Source: Acanthococcus lagerstroemiae (taxonomy: Eukaryota; Arthropoda; Insecta; Hemiptera; Eriococcidae). Taken from it: a DNA stretch of 64,000 nt. Shown one piece after another: positions 1 through 14,500 of this stretch. The stretch spans positions 64,471,722 through 64,535,721 of the forward strand of contig CM063112.1 in assembly GCA_031841125.1 (NCBI GenBank), read 5' to 3'. The notes below the pieces were generated by a model, which had not been told where the DNA came from, searched no databases, and saw nothing but the letters and a program-made list of their open reading frames with translations. Position 1 is the first letter of the stretch. The number at the start of each line of letters is the position of its first letter. The translations under genes and the position numbers were made by a program.

Positions 1-420
1 AATTGGCTTTCAAAATTTCAAGCCGTTTTCCTCTAGCTATCCCCAGTCCGGAGATTTTCACGTTTTATTAGTTCCCCCCAGAGAAATTCGCCGTTTCGAA
101 AAAGTGAATTGGTGTATGTTGAGTTGCATATTCGACGTGCTGAAGGCATTACCAGAATTTTATAAAATTTGAAATACAATTGTGACGCCTTCGAAGAATA
201 AAATATGCTATTTCTCATACGCCAATTGACGTTTTCCAAGTCGCTAATTTCTCTGGGGCGAACTAATAAAATGCAATAATCTTTGGATCGAAGGCAGCCA
301 CAGCGAAACGGGTTGACACTTTCGAAAGAGGAGATCAATTGGCTTTCAAAATTTCAAACTGTTTTCCACTAGCTATCCCCAGTCCGGAGATTTTCACCGT
401 TTTGAAAAAGCAATCAGTGT

Positions 421-3400
421 ATGTTGAGTTGCATATTCGACGTGCTGAAGGCATTTTCAGTATATTCGCTGACGTTTTCGAAATGGCTAATTTCTCTGGG
501 GCGAACTAATAAAATGCAAAAATCTTTGGATTGGAGGCAGCCACAGCAAAACGGGTTGACACTTTCGAAAGAGGAAATCAATTGGCTTTCAAAATTTCAA
601 ACCGTTTTCCTCTAGCTATCCCCAGTCCGGAGATTTTCACGTTTTATTAGTTCCACCCAGAGAAATTCGCAGTTTCAAAAAAGTCAATTGGTGTATGTTG
701 AGTTGCATATTCGACGTGCTGAAGGCATTACCGGAATTTTATAAAATTTGAAATACAATTGTGACGCCTTCGAAGAATAAAATATGCTATTTCTCATACG
801 CCAATTGACGTTTTCCAAGTCGCTAATTTCTCTGGGGCGACCTAATAAAATGCAATAATCTTTGGATCGAAGGCAGCCACAGCGAAACGGGTTGACACTT
901 TCGAAAGAGGAGATCAATTGGCTTTCCAAATTTCAAACCATTTTCCTCTAGCTATCCCCAGTCCGGAGATTTTCACCGTTTTGAAAAAGCAATCAGTGTA
1001 TGTTGAGTTGCATATTCGACGTGCTGAAGGCATTACCAAAATATTCGCCGTTTTCGAAATCGCTAATTTCTTTGGGACGAACTCAAAAAATGCAAAAATC
1101 TTTGGATTGGCAGCAGCTACTGCGAAACGGGTTGACACTTTGGAAAGAGGAGATCAATTGGCTTTCCAAATTTCAAACCGTTTTCCTCTAGCTATCCCAG
1201 TCCGGAGATTTTCACCGTTTTGAAAAAGCAATCAGTGTATGTTGAGTTGCATATTCGCCGTGCTGAAGGCATTTTCAGTATATTCGTTGACGTTTTCGAA
1301 ATGGCTAATTTCTCTGGGGCGAACTAATAAAATGCAAAAATCTTTGGATTGGAGGCAGCCACAGCAAAACGGGTTGACACTTTCGAAAGAGGAAATCAAT
1401 TGGCTTTCAAAATTTCAAGCCGTTTTCCTCTAGCTATCCCCAGTCCGGAGATTTTCACGTTTTATTAGTTCCCCCCAGAGAAATTCGCCGTTTCGAAAAA
1501 GTGAATTGGTGTATGTTGAGTTGCATATTCGACGTGCTGAAGGCATTACCAGAATTTTATAAAATTTGAAATACAATTGTGACGCCTTCGAAGAATAAAA
1601 TATGCTATTTCTCATACGCCAATTGACGTTTTCCAAGTCGCTAATTTCTCTGGGGCGAACTAATAAAATGCAAAAATCTTTGGATTGGAGGCAGCCACAG
1701 CAAAACCGGTTGACACTTTCGAAAGAGGAAATCAATTGGCTTTCAAAATTTCAAGCCGTTTTCCTCTAGCTATCCCCAGTCCGGAGATTTTCACGTTTTA
1801 TTAGTTCCCCCCAGAGAAATTCGCCGTTTCGAAAAAGTGAATTGGTGTATGTTGAGTTGCATATTCGACGTGCTGAAGGCATTACCAGAATTTTATAAAA
1901 TTTGAAATACAATTGTGACGCCTTCGAAGAATAAAATATGCTATTTCTCATACGCCAATTGACGTTTTCCAAGTCGCTAATTTCTCTGGGGCGAACTAAT
2001 AAAATGCAATAATCTTTGGATCGAAGGCAGCCACAGCGAAACGGGTTGACACTTTGGAAACAGGAGATCAATTTGATCTCAAAATTTCAAACCGTTTCCT
2101 CTAGCTATCCCCAGTCCGGAGATTTTCACCGTTTTGAAAAAGCAATCAGTGTATGTTGAGTTGCATATTCGACGTGCTGAAGGCATTACCAAAATATTCG
2201 CCGTTTTCGAAATCGCTAATTTCTTTGGGGCGAACTCAAAAAATGCAAAAATCTTTGGATTGGCGGCAGCTACTGCGAAACGGGTTGACACTTTGGAAAC
2301 AGGAGATCAATTTGATCTCAAAATTTCAAACCGTTTTCCTCTAGCTATCCCCAGTCCGGAGATTTTCACGTTTTATTAGTTCCCCCCAGAGAAATTCGCC
2401 GTTTCGAAAAAGTCAATTGGTGTATGTTGAGTTGCATATTCGACGTGCTGAAGGCATTTTCAGTATATTCGCTGACGTTTTCGAAATGGCTAATTCCTCT
2501 GGGGCGAACTAATAAAATGCAAAAAACTTTGGATTGGAGGCAGCCACAGCAAAACGAATTGACACTTTCGAAAGAGGAAATCAATTGGCTTTCAAAATTT
2601 CAAACCGTTTTCCTCTAGCTATCCCCAGTCCGGAGATTTTCACGTTTTATTATTTCCACCCAGAGAAATTCGCAGTTTCGAAAAAGTCAATTGGTGTATG
2701 TTGAGTTGCATATTCGACGTGCTGAAGGCATTACCGGAATTTTATAAAATTTGAAATACAATTGTGACGCCTTCGAAGAATAAAATATGCTATTTCTCAT
2801 ACGCCAATTGACGTTTTCCAAGTCGCTAATTTCTCTGGGGGGAACTAATAAAATGCAATAATCTTTGGATCGAAGGCAGCCACAGCGAAACGGGTTGACA
2901 CTTTCGAAAGAGGAGATCAATTGGCTTTCAAAATTTCAAACTGTTTTCCACTAGCTATCCCCAGTCCGGAGATTTTCACCGTTTTGAAAAAGCAATCAGT
3001 GTATGTTGAGTTGCATATTCGACGTGCTGAAGGCATTTTCAGTATATTCGCTGACGTTTTCGAAATGGCTAATTTCTCTGGGGCGAACTAATAAAATGCA
3101 AAAATCTTTGGATTGGAGGCAGCCACAGCAAAACGGGTTGACACTTTCGAAAGAGGAGATCAATTGGCTTTCCAAATTTCAAACCGTTTTCCTCTAGCTA
3201 TCCCCAGTCCGGAGATTTTCACCGTTTTGAAAAAGCAATCAGTGTATGTTGAGTTGCATATTCGACGTGCTGAAGGCATTACCAAAATATTCGCCGTTTT
3301 CGAAATCGCTAATTTCTTTGGGGCGAACTCAAAAAATGCAAAAATCTTTGGATTGGCGGCAGCTACTGCGAAACGGGTTGACACTTTGGAAACAGGAGAT

Positions 3401-3480
3401 CAATTTGATCTCAAAATTTCAAACCGTTTTCCTCTAGCTATCCCCAGTCCGGAGATTTTCACGTCTTATTAGTTCCCCCC
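421..3480. repeat. Higher-order block, duplicated at about 8139-11040 (offset about 7,716 bp)
   Basis: Unit order, class and private variants in this block recur almost base for base about 7,716 bp to the right. Matching anchors are 421/8139, 1000/8718, 1239/8956, 2153/9869 and 3246/10961. Private markers include the single-copy-type TCGCCGTGC variant (1254 and 8971) and the loss of one C in CTATCCCAG before it. The offset drifts by only 1-3 bp over 3 kb, which points to a recent large duplication or to conversion within the array. Confidence 0.85.
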
Positions 3481-5519
3481 AGAGAAATTCGTCGTTTCGA
3501 AAAAGTCAATCGGTGTATGTTGAGTTGCATATTCGACGTGCTGAAGGCATTTGCAGTATATTCGCTGACGTTTTCGAAATGGCTAATTTCTCGGGGGCGA
3601 ACTAATAAAATGCAAAAAACTTTGGATTGGAGGCAGCCACAGCAAAACGGGTTGACACTTTTGAAAGAGGAAATCAATTGGCTTTCAAAATTTCAAACCG
3701 TTTTCCTCTAGCTATCCCCAGTCCGGACATTTTCACGTTTTATTAGTTCCACCCAGAGAAATTCGCAGTTTCGAAAAAGTCAATTGGTGTATGTTGAGTT
3801 GCATATTCGACGTGCTGAAGGCATTACCGGAATTTTATAAAATTTGAAATACAATTGTGACGCCTTCAAAGAATAAAATATGCTATTTCTCATACGCCAA
3901 TTGACGTTTTCCAAGTCGCTAATTTCTCTGGGGCGAACTAATAAAATGCAATAATCTTTGGATCGAAGGCAGCCACAGCGAAACGGGTTGACACTTTGGA
4001 AACAGGAGATCAATTTGATCTCAAAATTTCAAACCGTTTTCCTCTAGCTATCCCCAGTCTGGAGATTTTCACGTTTTATTAGTTCCCCCCAGAGAAATTC
4101 GTCGTTTCGAAAAAGTCAATCGGTGTATGTTGAGTTGCATATTCGACGTGCTGAAGGCATTTGCAGTATATTCGCTGACGTTTTCGAAATGGCTAATTTC
4201 TCTGGGGCGAACTAATAAAATGCAAAAAACTTTGGATTGGAGGCAGCCACAGCAAAACGAATTGACACTTTCGAAAGAGGAAATCAATTGGCTTTCAAAA
4301 TTTCAAACCGTTTTCCTCTAGCTATCCCCAGTCCGGAGATTTTCACGTTTTATTATTTCCACCCAGAGAAATTCGCAGTTTCGAAAAAGTCAATTGGTGT
4401 ATGTTGAGTTGCATATTCGACGTGCTGAAGGCATTACCGGAATTTTATAAAATTTGAAATACAATTGTGACGCCTTCAAAGAATAAAATATGCTATTTCT
4501 CATACGCCAATTGACGTTTTCCAAGTCGCTAATTTCTCTGGGGCGAACTAATAAAATGCAATAATCTTTGGATCGAAGGCAGCCACAGCGAAACGGGTTG
4601 ACACTTTGGAAACAGGAGATCAATTTGATCTCAAAATTTCAAACCGTTTTCCTCTAGCTATCCCCAGTCCCGGAGATTTTCACGTTTTATTAGTTCCCCC
4701 CAGAGAAATTCGCCGTTTCGAAAAAGTCAATCGGTGTATGTTGAGTTGCATATTCGACGTGCTGAAGGCATTGTCAGTATACTCGCTGACGTTTTCGAAA
4801 TGGCTAATTTCTCTGGGGCGAACTAATAAAATGCAAAAAACTTTGGATTGGAGGGAGCCACAGCAAAACGATTGACACTTTCGAAAGAGGAAATCAATTG
4901 GCTTTCAAAATTTCAAACCGTTTTCCTCTAGCTATCCCCAGTCCGGAGATTTTCACGTTTTATTATTTCCACCCAGAGAAATTCGCAGTTTCGAAAAAGT
5001 CAATTGGTGTATGTTGAGTTGCATATTCGACGTGCTGAAGGCATTACCGGAATTTTATAAAATTTGAAATACAATTGTGACGCCTTCGAAGAATAAAATA
5101 TGCTATTTCTCATACGCCAATTGACGTTTTCCAAGTCGCTAATTTCTCTGGGGGAACTAATAAAATGCAATAATCTTTGGATCGAAGGCAGCCACAGCGA
5201 AACGGGTTGACACTTTCGAAAGAGGAGATCAATTGGCTTTCAAAATTTCAAACTGTTTTCCACTAGCTATCCCCAGTCCGGAGATTTTCACCGTTTTGAA
5301 AAAGCAATCAGTGTATGTTGAGTTGCATATTCGACGTGCTGAAGGCATTTTCAGTATATTCGCTGACGTTTTCGAAATGGCTAATTTCTCTGGGCGAACT
5401 AATAAAATGCAAAAATCTTTGGATTGGAGGCAGCCACAGCAAAACGGGTTGACACTTTCGAAAGAGGAGATCAATTGGCTTTCCAAATTTCAAACCGTTT
5501 TCCTCTAGCTATCCCCAGT

Positions 5520-7480
5520 CCGGAGATTTTCACCGTTTTGAAAAAGCAATCAGTGTATGTTGAGTTGCATATTCGACGTGCTGAAGGCATTACCAAAATA
5601 TTCGCCGTTTTCGAAATCGCTAATTTCTTTGGGGCGAACTCAAAAAATGCAAAAATCTTTGGATTGGCGGCAGCTACTGCGAAACGGGTTGACACTTTGG
5701 AAACAGGAGATCAATTTGATCTCAAAATTTCAAACCGTTTTCCTCTAGCTATCCCCAGTCCGGAGATTTTCACGTCTTATTAGTTCCCCCCAGAGAAATT
5801 CGTCGTTTCGAAAAAGTCAATCGGTGTATGTTGAGTTGCATATTCGACGTGCTGAAGGCATTTGCAGTATATTCGCTGACGTTTTCGAAATGGCTAATTT
5901 CTCGGGGGCGAACTAATAAAATGCAAAAAACTTTGGATTGGAGGCAGCCACAGCAAAACGGGTTGACACTTTTGAAAGAGGAAATCAATTGGCTTTCAAA
6001 ATTTCAAACCGTTTTCCTCTAGCTATCCCCAGTCCGGACATTTTCACGTTTTATTAGTTCCACCCAGAGAAATTCGCAGTTTCGAAAAAGTCAATTGGTG
6101 TATGTTGAGTTGCATATTCGACGTGCTGAAGGCATTACCGGAATTTTATAAAATTTGAAATACAATTGTGACGCCTTCAAAGAATAAAATATGCTATTTC
6201 TCATACGCCAATTGACGTTTTCCAAGTCGCTAATTTCTCTGGGGCGAACTAATAAAATGCAATAATCTTTGGATCGAAGGCAGCCACAGCGAAACGGGTT
6301 GACACTTTGGAAACAGGAGATCAATTTGATCTCAAAATTTCAAACCGTTTTCCTCTAGCTATCCCCAGTCTGGAGATTTTCACGTTTTATTAGTTCCCCC
6401 CAGAGAAATTCGTCGTTTCGAAAAAGTCAATCGGTGTATGTTGAGTTGCATATTCGACGTGCTGAAGGCATTTTCAGTATATTCGCTGACGTTTTCGAAA
6501 TGGCTAATTTCTCTGGGGCGAACTAATAAAATGCAAAAATCTTTGGATTGGAGGCAGCCACAGCAAAACGGGTTGACACTTTCGAAAGAGGAAATCAATT
6601 GGCTTTCAAAATTTCAAGCCGTTTTCCTCTAGCTATCCCCAGTCCGGAGATTTTCACGTTTTATTAGTTCCCCCCAGAGAAATTCGCCGTTTCGAAAAAG
6701 TCAATTGGTGTATGTTGAGTTGCATATTCGACGTGCTGAAGGCATTACCAGAATTTTATAAAATTTGAAATACAATTGTGACGCCTTCGAAGAATAAAAT
6801 ATGCTATTTCTCATACGCCAATTGACGTTTTCCAAGTCGCTAATTTCTTTGGGGCGAACTAATAAAATGCAATAATCTTTGGATCGAAGGCAGCCACAGC
6901 GAAACGGGTTGACACTTTCGAAAGAGGAGATCAATTGGCTTTCCAAATTTCAAACCATTTTCCTCTAGCTATCCCCAGTCCGGAGATTTTCACCGTTTTG
7001 AAAAAGCAATCAGTGTATGTTGAGTTGCATATTCGACGTGCTGAAGGCATTACCAAAATATTCGCCGTTTTCGAAATCGCTAATTTCTTTGGGACGAACT
7101 CAAAAAATGCAAAAATCTTTGGATTGGCGGCAGCTACTGCGAAACGGGTTGACACTTTGGAAACAGGAGATCAATTTGATCTCAAAATTTCAAACCGTTT
7201 TCCTCTAGCTATCCCCAGTCCGGAGATTTTCACGTTTTATTAGTTCCCCCCAGAGAAATTCGCCGTTTCGAAAAAGTCAATCGGTGTATGTTGAGTTGCA
7301 TATTCGACGTGCTGAAGGCATTTGCAGTATATTCGCTGACGTTTTCGAAATGGCTAATTTCTCTGGGGCGAACTAATAAAATGCAAAAAACTTTGGATTG
7401 GAGGCAGCCACAGCAAAACGAATTGACACTTTCGAAAGAGGAAATCAATTGGCTTTCAAAATTTCAAACCGTTTTCCTCT
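5520..7480. repeat. Higher-order block, duplicated at about 11720-13680 (offset 6,198 bp)
   Basis: Anchors 5557, 5828, 6438, 7017 and 7288 recur at 11755, 12026, 12636, 13215 and 13486, with constant offset and the same class order. Part of the left partner is itself a copy of 3113-4070 (offset 2,311 bp). Another part (6380-7230) recurs at 15131-15980 (offset 8,751 bp), and 2687-4070 recurs at 13749-15130 (offset 11,062 bp). The array is therefore built from nested duplications of multi-unit blocks. Confidence 0.82.
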
Positions 7481-10400
7481 AGCTATCCCCAGTCCGGAGA
7501 TTTTCACGTTTTATTAGTTCCACCCAGAGAAATTCGCAGTTTCGAAAAAGTCAATTGGTGTATGTTGAGTTGCATATTCGACGTGCTGAAGGCATTTTCA
7601 GTATATTCGCTGACGTTTTCGAAATGGCTAATTTCTCTGGGGCGAACTAATAAAATGCAAAAATCTTTGGATTGGAGGCAGCCACAGCGAAACGGGTTGA
7701 CACTTTCGAAAGAGGAGATCAATTGGCTTTCAAAATTTCAAACCGTTTTCCTCTAGCTATCCCCAGTCCGGAGATTTTCACGTTTTATTAGTTCCCCCAG
7801 AGAAATTCGCAGTTTCAAAAAGTCAATTGGTGTATGTTGAGTTGCATATTCGACGTGCTGAAGGCATTACCGGAATTTTATAAAATTTGAAATACAATTG
7901 TGACGCCTTCGAAGAATAAAATATGCTATTTCTCATACGCCAATTGACGTTTTCCAAGTCGCTAATTTCTCTGGGGCGACCTAATAAAATGCAATAATCT
8001 TTGGATCGAAGGCAGCCACAGCGAAACGGGTTGACACTTTCGAAAGAGGAGATCAATTGGCTTTCAAAATTTCAAACTGTTTTCCACTAGCTATCCCCAG
8101 TCCGGAGATTTTCACCGTTTTGAAAAAGCAATCAGTGTATGTTGAGTTGCATATTCGACGTGCTGAAGGCATTTTCAGTATATTCGCTGACGTTTTCGAA
8201 ATGGCTAATTTCTCTGGGGCGAACTAATAAAATGCAAAAATCTTTGGATTGGAGGCAGCCACAGCGAAACGGGTTGACACTTTCGAAAGAGGAAATCAAT
8301 TGGCTTTCAAAATTTCAAACCGTTTTCCTCTAGCTATCCCCAGTCCGGAGATTTTCACGTTTTATTAGTTCCACCCAGAGAAATTCGCAGTTTCAAAAAA
8401 GTCAATTGGTGTATGTTGAGTTGCATATTCGACGTGCTGAAGGCATTACCGGAATTTTATAAAATTTGAAATACAATTGTGACGCCTTCGAAGAATAAAA
8501 TATGCTATTTCTCATACGCCAATTGACGTTTTCCAAGTCGCTAATTTCTCTGGGGCGACCTAATAAAATGCAATAATCTTTGGATCGAAGGCAGCCACAG
8601 CGAAACGGGTTGACACTTTCGAAAGAGGAGATCAATTGGCTTTCCAAATTTCAAACCATTTTCCTCTAGCTATCCCCAGTCCGGAGATTTTCACCGTTTT
8701 GAAAAAGCAATCAGTGTATGTTGAGTTGCATATTCGACGTGCTGAAGGCATTACCAAAATATTCGCCGTTTTCGAAATCGCTAATTTCTTTGGGACGAAC
8801 TCAAAAAATGCAAAAATCTTTGGATTGGCAGCAGCTACTGCGAAACGGGTTGACACTTTGGAAAGAGGAGATCAATTGGCTTTCCAAATTTCAAACCGTT
8901 TTCCTCAGCTATCCCAGTCCGGAGATTTTCACCGTTTTGAAAAAGCAATCAGTGTATGTTGAGTTGCATATTCGCCGTGCTGAAGGCATTTTCAGTATAT
9001 TCGTTGACGTTTTCGAAATGGCTAATTTCTCTGGGGCGAACTAATAAAATGCAAAAATCTTTGGATTGGAGGCAGCCACAGCAAAACGGGTTGACACTTT
9101 CGAAAGAGGAAATCAATTGGCTTTCAAAATTTCAAGCCGTTTTCCTCTAGCTATCCCCAGTCCGGAGATTTTCACGTTTTATTAGTTCCCCCCAGAGAAA
9201 TTCGCCGTTTCGAAAAAGTGAATTGGTGTATGTTGAGTTGCATATTCGACGTGCTGAAGGCATTACCAGAATTTTATAAAATTTGAAATACAATTGTGAC
9301 GCCTTCGAAGAATAAAATATGCTATTTCTCATACGCCAATTGACGTTTTCCAAGTCGCTAATTTCTCTGGGCGAACTAATAAAATGCAAAAATCTTTGGA
9401 TTGGAGGCAGCCACAGCAAAACCGGTTGACACTTTCGAAAGAGGAAATCAATTGGCTTTCAAAATTTCAAGCCGTTTTCCTCTAGCTATCCCCAGTCCGG
9501 AGATTTTCACGTTTTATTAGTTCCCCCCAGAGAAATTCGCCGTTTCGAAAAAGTGAATTGGTGTATGTTGAGTTGCATATTCGACGTGCTGAAGGCATTA
9601 CCAGAATTTTATAAAATTTGAAATACAATTGTGACGCCTTCGAAGAATAAAATATGCTATTTCTCATACGCCAATTGACGTTTTCCAAGTCGCTAATTTC
9701 TCTGGGGCGAACTAATAAAATGCAATAATCTTTGGATCGAAGGCAGCCACAGCGAAACGGGTTGACACTTTGGAAACAGGAGATCAATTTGATCTCAAAA
9801 TTTCAAACCGTTTCCTCTAGCTATCCCCAGTCCGGAGATTTTCACCGTTTTGAAAAAGCAATCAGTGTATGTTGAGTTGCATATTCGACGTGCTGAAGGC
9901 ATTACCAAAATATTCGCCGTTTTCGAAATCGCTAATTTCTTTGGGGCGAACTCAAAAAATGCAAAAATCTTTGGATTGGCGGCAGCTACTGCGAAACGGG
10001 TTGACACTTTGGAAACAGGAGATCAATTTGATCTCAAAATTTCAAACCGTTTTCCTCTAGCTATCCCCAGTCCGGAGATTTTCACGTCTTATTAGTTCCC
10101 CCCAGAGAAATTCGTCGTTTCGAAAAAGTCAATCGGTGTATGTTGAGTTGCATATTCGACGTGCTGAAGGCATTTGCAGTATATTCGCTGACGTTTTCGA
10201 AATGGCTAATTTCTCGGGGCGAACTAATAAAATGCAAAAAACTTTGGATTGGAGGCAGCCACAGCAAAACGGGTTGACACTTTTGAAAGAGGAAATCAAT
10301 TGGCTTTCAAAATTTCAAACCGTTTTCCTCTAGCTATCCCCAGTCCGGACATTTTCACGTTTTATTAGTTCCACCCAGAGAAATTCGCAGTTTCGAAAAA

Positions 10401-11040
10401 GTCAATTGGTGTATGTTGAGTTGCATATTCGACGTGCTGAAGGCATTACCGGAATTTTATAAAATTTGAAATACAATTGTGACGCCTTCGAAGAATAAAA
10501 TATGCTATTTCTCATACGCCAATTGACGTTTTCCAAGTCGCTAATTTCTCTGGGGGGAACTAATAAAATGCAATAATCTTTGGATCGAAGGCAGCCACAG
10601 CGAAACGGGTTGACACTTTCGAAAGAGGAGATCAATTGGCTTTCAAAATTTCAAACTGTTTTCCACTAGCTATCCCCAGTCCGGAGATTTTCACCGTTTT
10701 GAAAAAGCAATCAGTGTATGTTGAGTTGCATATTCGACGTGCTGAAGGCATTTTCAGTATATTCGCTGACGTTTTCGAAATGGCTAATTTCTCTGGGGCG
10801 AACTAATAAAATGCAAAAATCTTTGGATTGGAGGCAGCCACAGCAAAACGGGTTGACACTTTCGAAAGAGGAGATCAATTGGCTTTCCAAATTTCAAACC
10901 GTTTTCCTCTAGCTATCCCCAGTCCGGAGATTTTCACCGTTTTGAAAAAGCAATCAGTGTATGTTGAGTTGCATATTCGACGTGCTGAAGGCATTACCAA
11001 AATATTCGCCGTTTTCGAAATCGCTAATTTCTTTGGGGCG

Positions 11041-11560
11041 AACTCAAAAATGCAAAAATCTTGGATGGCGCAGCTATGCGAAACGGTTGACACTTTGGAA
11101 ACAGGAGATCAATTTGATCTCAATTTCAAACGTTTTCCTCTAGCTATCCCAGTCCGGAGATTTTCACGTCTATTAGTTCCCCCCAGAGAAATTCGTCGTT
11201 TCGAAAGTCAATCGGTGTATGTTGAGTTGCATATCGACGTGCTGAAGGCATTTGCAGTATATTCGCTGACGTTTCGAAATGGCTAATTTCTCGGGCGAAC
11301 TATAAATGCAAAAACTTTGGATTGGAGCAGCCACAGCAAAACGGGTTGACACTTTGAAAGAGGAAATCAATTGGCTTTCAAATTTCAAACCGTTTTCCTC
11401 TAGCTATCCCCAGTCGGACATTCACGTTTTATAGTTCCACCCAGAGAAATTCGCAGTTTCGAAAAAGTCATTGTTATGTTGTGCAATCACGTGTGAAGCA
11501 TACGATTTAAATTGGAAATAAATTGTACGCCTTCAAATAAATATGTATTCTCTACGCCAA
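11041..11560. other. Error-rich patch of the satellite (many single-base deletions)
   Basis: Against sister copies, this stretch differs mostly by loss of single bases. Examples are AATCTTGGATGGCGCAGC where sister units read AATCTTTGGATTGGCGGCAGC, and CTATAAATGC for CTAATAAAATGC. The class A unit near 11,476 is the worst affected. Such one-directional short deletions, confined to about 500 bp inside otherwise near-identical repeats, look like an unpolished long-read consensus. After the patch the unit order also switches relative to the 3.2-4.1 kb block, so an assembly join here is possible. A decayed biological unit is the alternative. Confidence 0.7.
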
Positions 11561-14500
11561 TTGACGTTTTCCAAGTCGCTAATTTCTCTGGGGGAACTAA
11601 TAAAATGCAATAATCTTTGGATCGAAGGCAGCCACAGCGAAACGGGTTGACACTTTCGAAAGAGGAGATCAATTGGCTTTCAAAATTTCAAACTGTTTTC
11701 CTCTAGCTATCCCCAGTCCGGAGATTTTCACCGTTTTGAAAAAGCAATCAGTGTATGTTGAGTTGCATATTCGACGTGCTGAAGGCATTACCAAAATATT
11801 CGCCGTTTTCGAAATCGCTAATTTCTTTGGGGCGAACTCAAAAAATGCAAAAATCTTTGGATTGGCGGCAGCTACTGCGAAACGGGTTGACACTTTGGAA
11901 ACAGGAGATCAATTTGATCTCAAAATTTCAAACCGTTTTCCTCTAGCTATCCCCAGTCCGGAGATTTTCACGTCTTATTAGTTCCCCCCAGAGAAATTCG
12001 TCGTTTCGAAAAAGTCAATCGGTGTATGTTGAGTTGCATATTCGACGTGCTGAAGGCATTTGCAGTATATTCGCTGACGTTTTCGAAATGGCTAATTTCT
12101 CGGGGGCGAACTAATAAAATGCAAAAAACTTTGGATTGGAGGCAGCCACAGCAAAACGGGTTGACACTTTTGAAAGAGGAAATCAATTGGCTTTCAAAAT
12201 TTCAAACCGTTTTCCTCTAGCTATCCCCAGTCCGGACATTTTCACGTTTTATTAGTTCCACCCAGAGAAATTCGCAGTTTCGAAAAAGTCAATTGGTGTA
12301 TGTTGAGTTGCATATTCGACGTGCTGAAGGCATTACCGGAATTTTATAAAATTTGAAATACAATTGTGACGCCTTCAAAGAATAAAATATGCTATTTCTC
12401 ATACGCCAATTGACGTTTTCCAAGTCGCTAATTTCTCTGGGGCGAACTAATAAAATGCAATAATCTTTGGATCGAAGGCAGCCACAGCGAAACGGGTTGA
12501 CACTTTGGAAACAGGAGATCAATTTGATCTCAAAATTTCAAACCGTTTTCCTCTAGCTATCCCCAGTCCGGAGATTTTCACGTTTTATTAGTTCCCCCCA
12601 GAGAAATTCGCCGTTTCGAAAAAGTCAATTGGTGTATGTTGAGTTGCATATTCGACGTGCTGAAGGCATTTTCAGTATATTCGCTGACGTTTTCGAAATG
12701 GCTAATTTCTCTGGGGCGAACTAATAAAATGCAAAAATCTTTGGATTGGAGGCAGCCACAGCGAAACGGGTTGACACTTTCGAAAGAGGAGATCAATTGG
12801 CTTTCAAAATTTCAAACCGTTTTCCTCTAGCTATCCCCAGTCCGGAGATTTTCACGTTTTATTAGTTCCCCCCAGAGAAATTCGCCGTTTCGAAAAAGTC
12901 AATTGGTGTATGTTGAGTTGCATATTCGACGTGCTGAAGGCATTACCAGAATTTTATAAAATTTGAAATACAATTGCGACGCCTTCGAAGAATAAAATAT
13001 GCTATTTCTCATACGCCAATTGACGTTTTCGAAGTCGCTAATTTCTTTGGGGCGAACTAATAAAATGCAATAATCTTTGGATCGAAGGCAGCCACAGCGA
13101 AACGGGTTGACACTTTCGAAAGAGGAGATCAATTGGCTTTCCAAATTTCAAACCATTTTCCTCTAGCTATCCCCAGTCCGGAGATTTTCACCGTTTTGAA
13201 AAAGCAATCAGTGTATGTTGAGTTGCATATTCGACGTGCTGAAGGCATTACCAAAATATTCGCCGTTTTCGAAATCGCTAATTTCTTTGGGACGAACTCA
13301 AAAAATGCAAAAATCTTTGGATTGGCGGCAGCTACTGCGAAACGGGTTGACACTTTGGAAACAGGAGATCAATTTGATCTCAAAATTTCAAACCGTTTTC
13401 CTCTAGCTATCCCCAGTCCGGAGATTTTCACGTTTTATTAGTTCCCCCCAGAGAAATTCGTCGTTTCGAAAAAGTCAATCGGTGTATGTTGAGTTGCATA
13501 TTCGACGTGCTGAAGGCATTTGCAGTATATTCGCTGACGTTTTCGAAATGGCTAATTTCTCTGGGGCGAACTAATAAAATGCAAAAAACTTTGGATTGGA
13601 GGCAGCCACAGCAAAACGAATTGACACTTTCGAAAGAGGAAATCAATTGGCTTTCAAAATTTCAAACCGTTTTCCTCTAGCTATCCCCAGTCCGGAGATT
13701 TTCACGTTTTATTAGTTCCACCCAGAGAAATTCGCAGTTTCGAAAAAGTCAATTGGTGTATGTTGAGTTGCATATTCGACGTGCTGAAGGCATTACCGGA
13801 ATTTTATAAAATTTGAAATACAATTGTGACGCCTTCGAAGAATAAAATATGCTATTTCTCATACGCCAATTGACGTTTTCCAAGTCGCTAATTTCTCTGG
13901 GGGGAACTAATAAAATGCAATAATCTTTGGATCGAAGGCAGCCACAGCGAAACGGGTTGACACTTTCGAAAGAGGAGATCAATTGGCTTTCAAAATTTCA
14001 AACTGTTTTCCACTAGCTATCCCCAGTCCGGAGATTTTCACCGTTTTGAAAAAGCAATCAGTGTATGTTGAGTTGCATATTCGACGTGCTGAAGGCATTT
14101 TCAGTATATTCGCTGACGTTTTCGAAATGGCTAATTTCTCTGGGGCGAACTAATAAAATGCAAAAATCTTTGGATTGGAGGCAGCCACAGCAAAACGGGT
14201 TGACACTTTCGAAAGAGGAGATCAATTGGCTTTCCAAATTTCAAACCGTTTTCCTCTAGCTATCCCCAGTCCGGAGATTTTCACCGTTTTGAAAAAGCAA
14301 TCAGTGTATGTTGAGTTGCATATTCGACGTGCTGAAGGCATTACCAAAATATTCGCCGTTTTCGAAATCGCTAATTTCTTTGGGGCGAACTCAAAAAATG
14401 CAAAAATCTTTGGATTGGCGGCAGCTACTGCGAAACGGGTTGACACTTTGGAAACAGGAGATCAATTTGATCTCAAAATTTCAAACCGTTTTCCTCTAGC

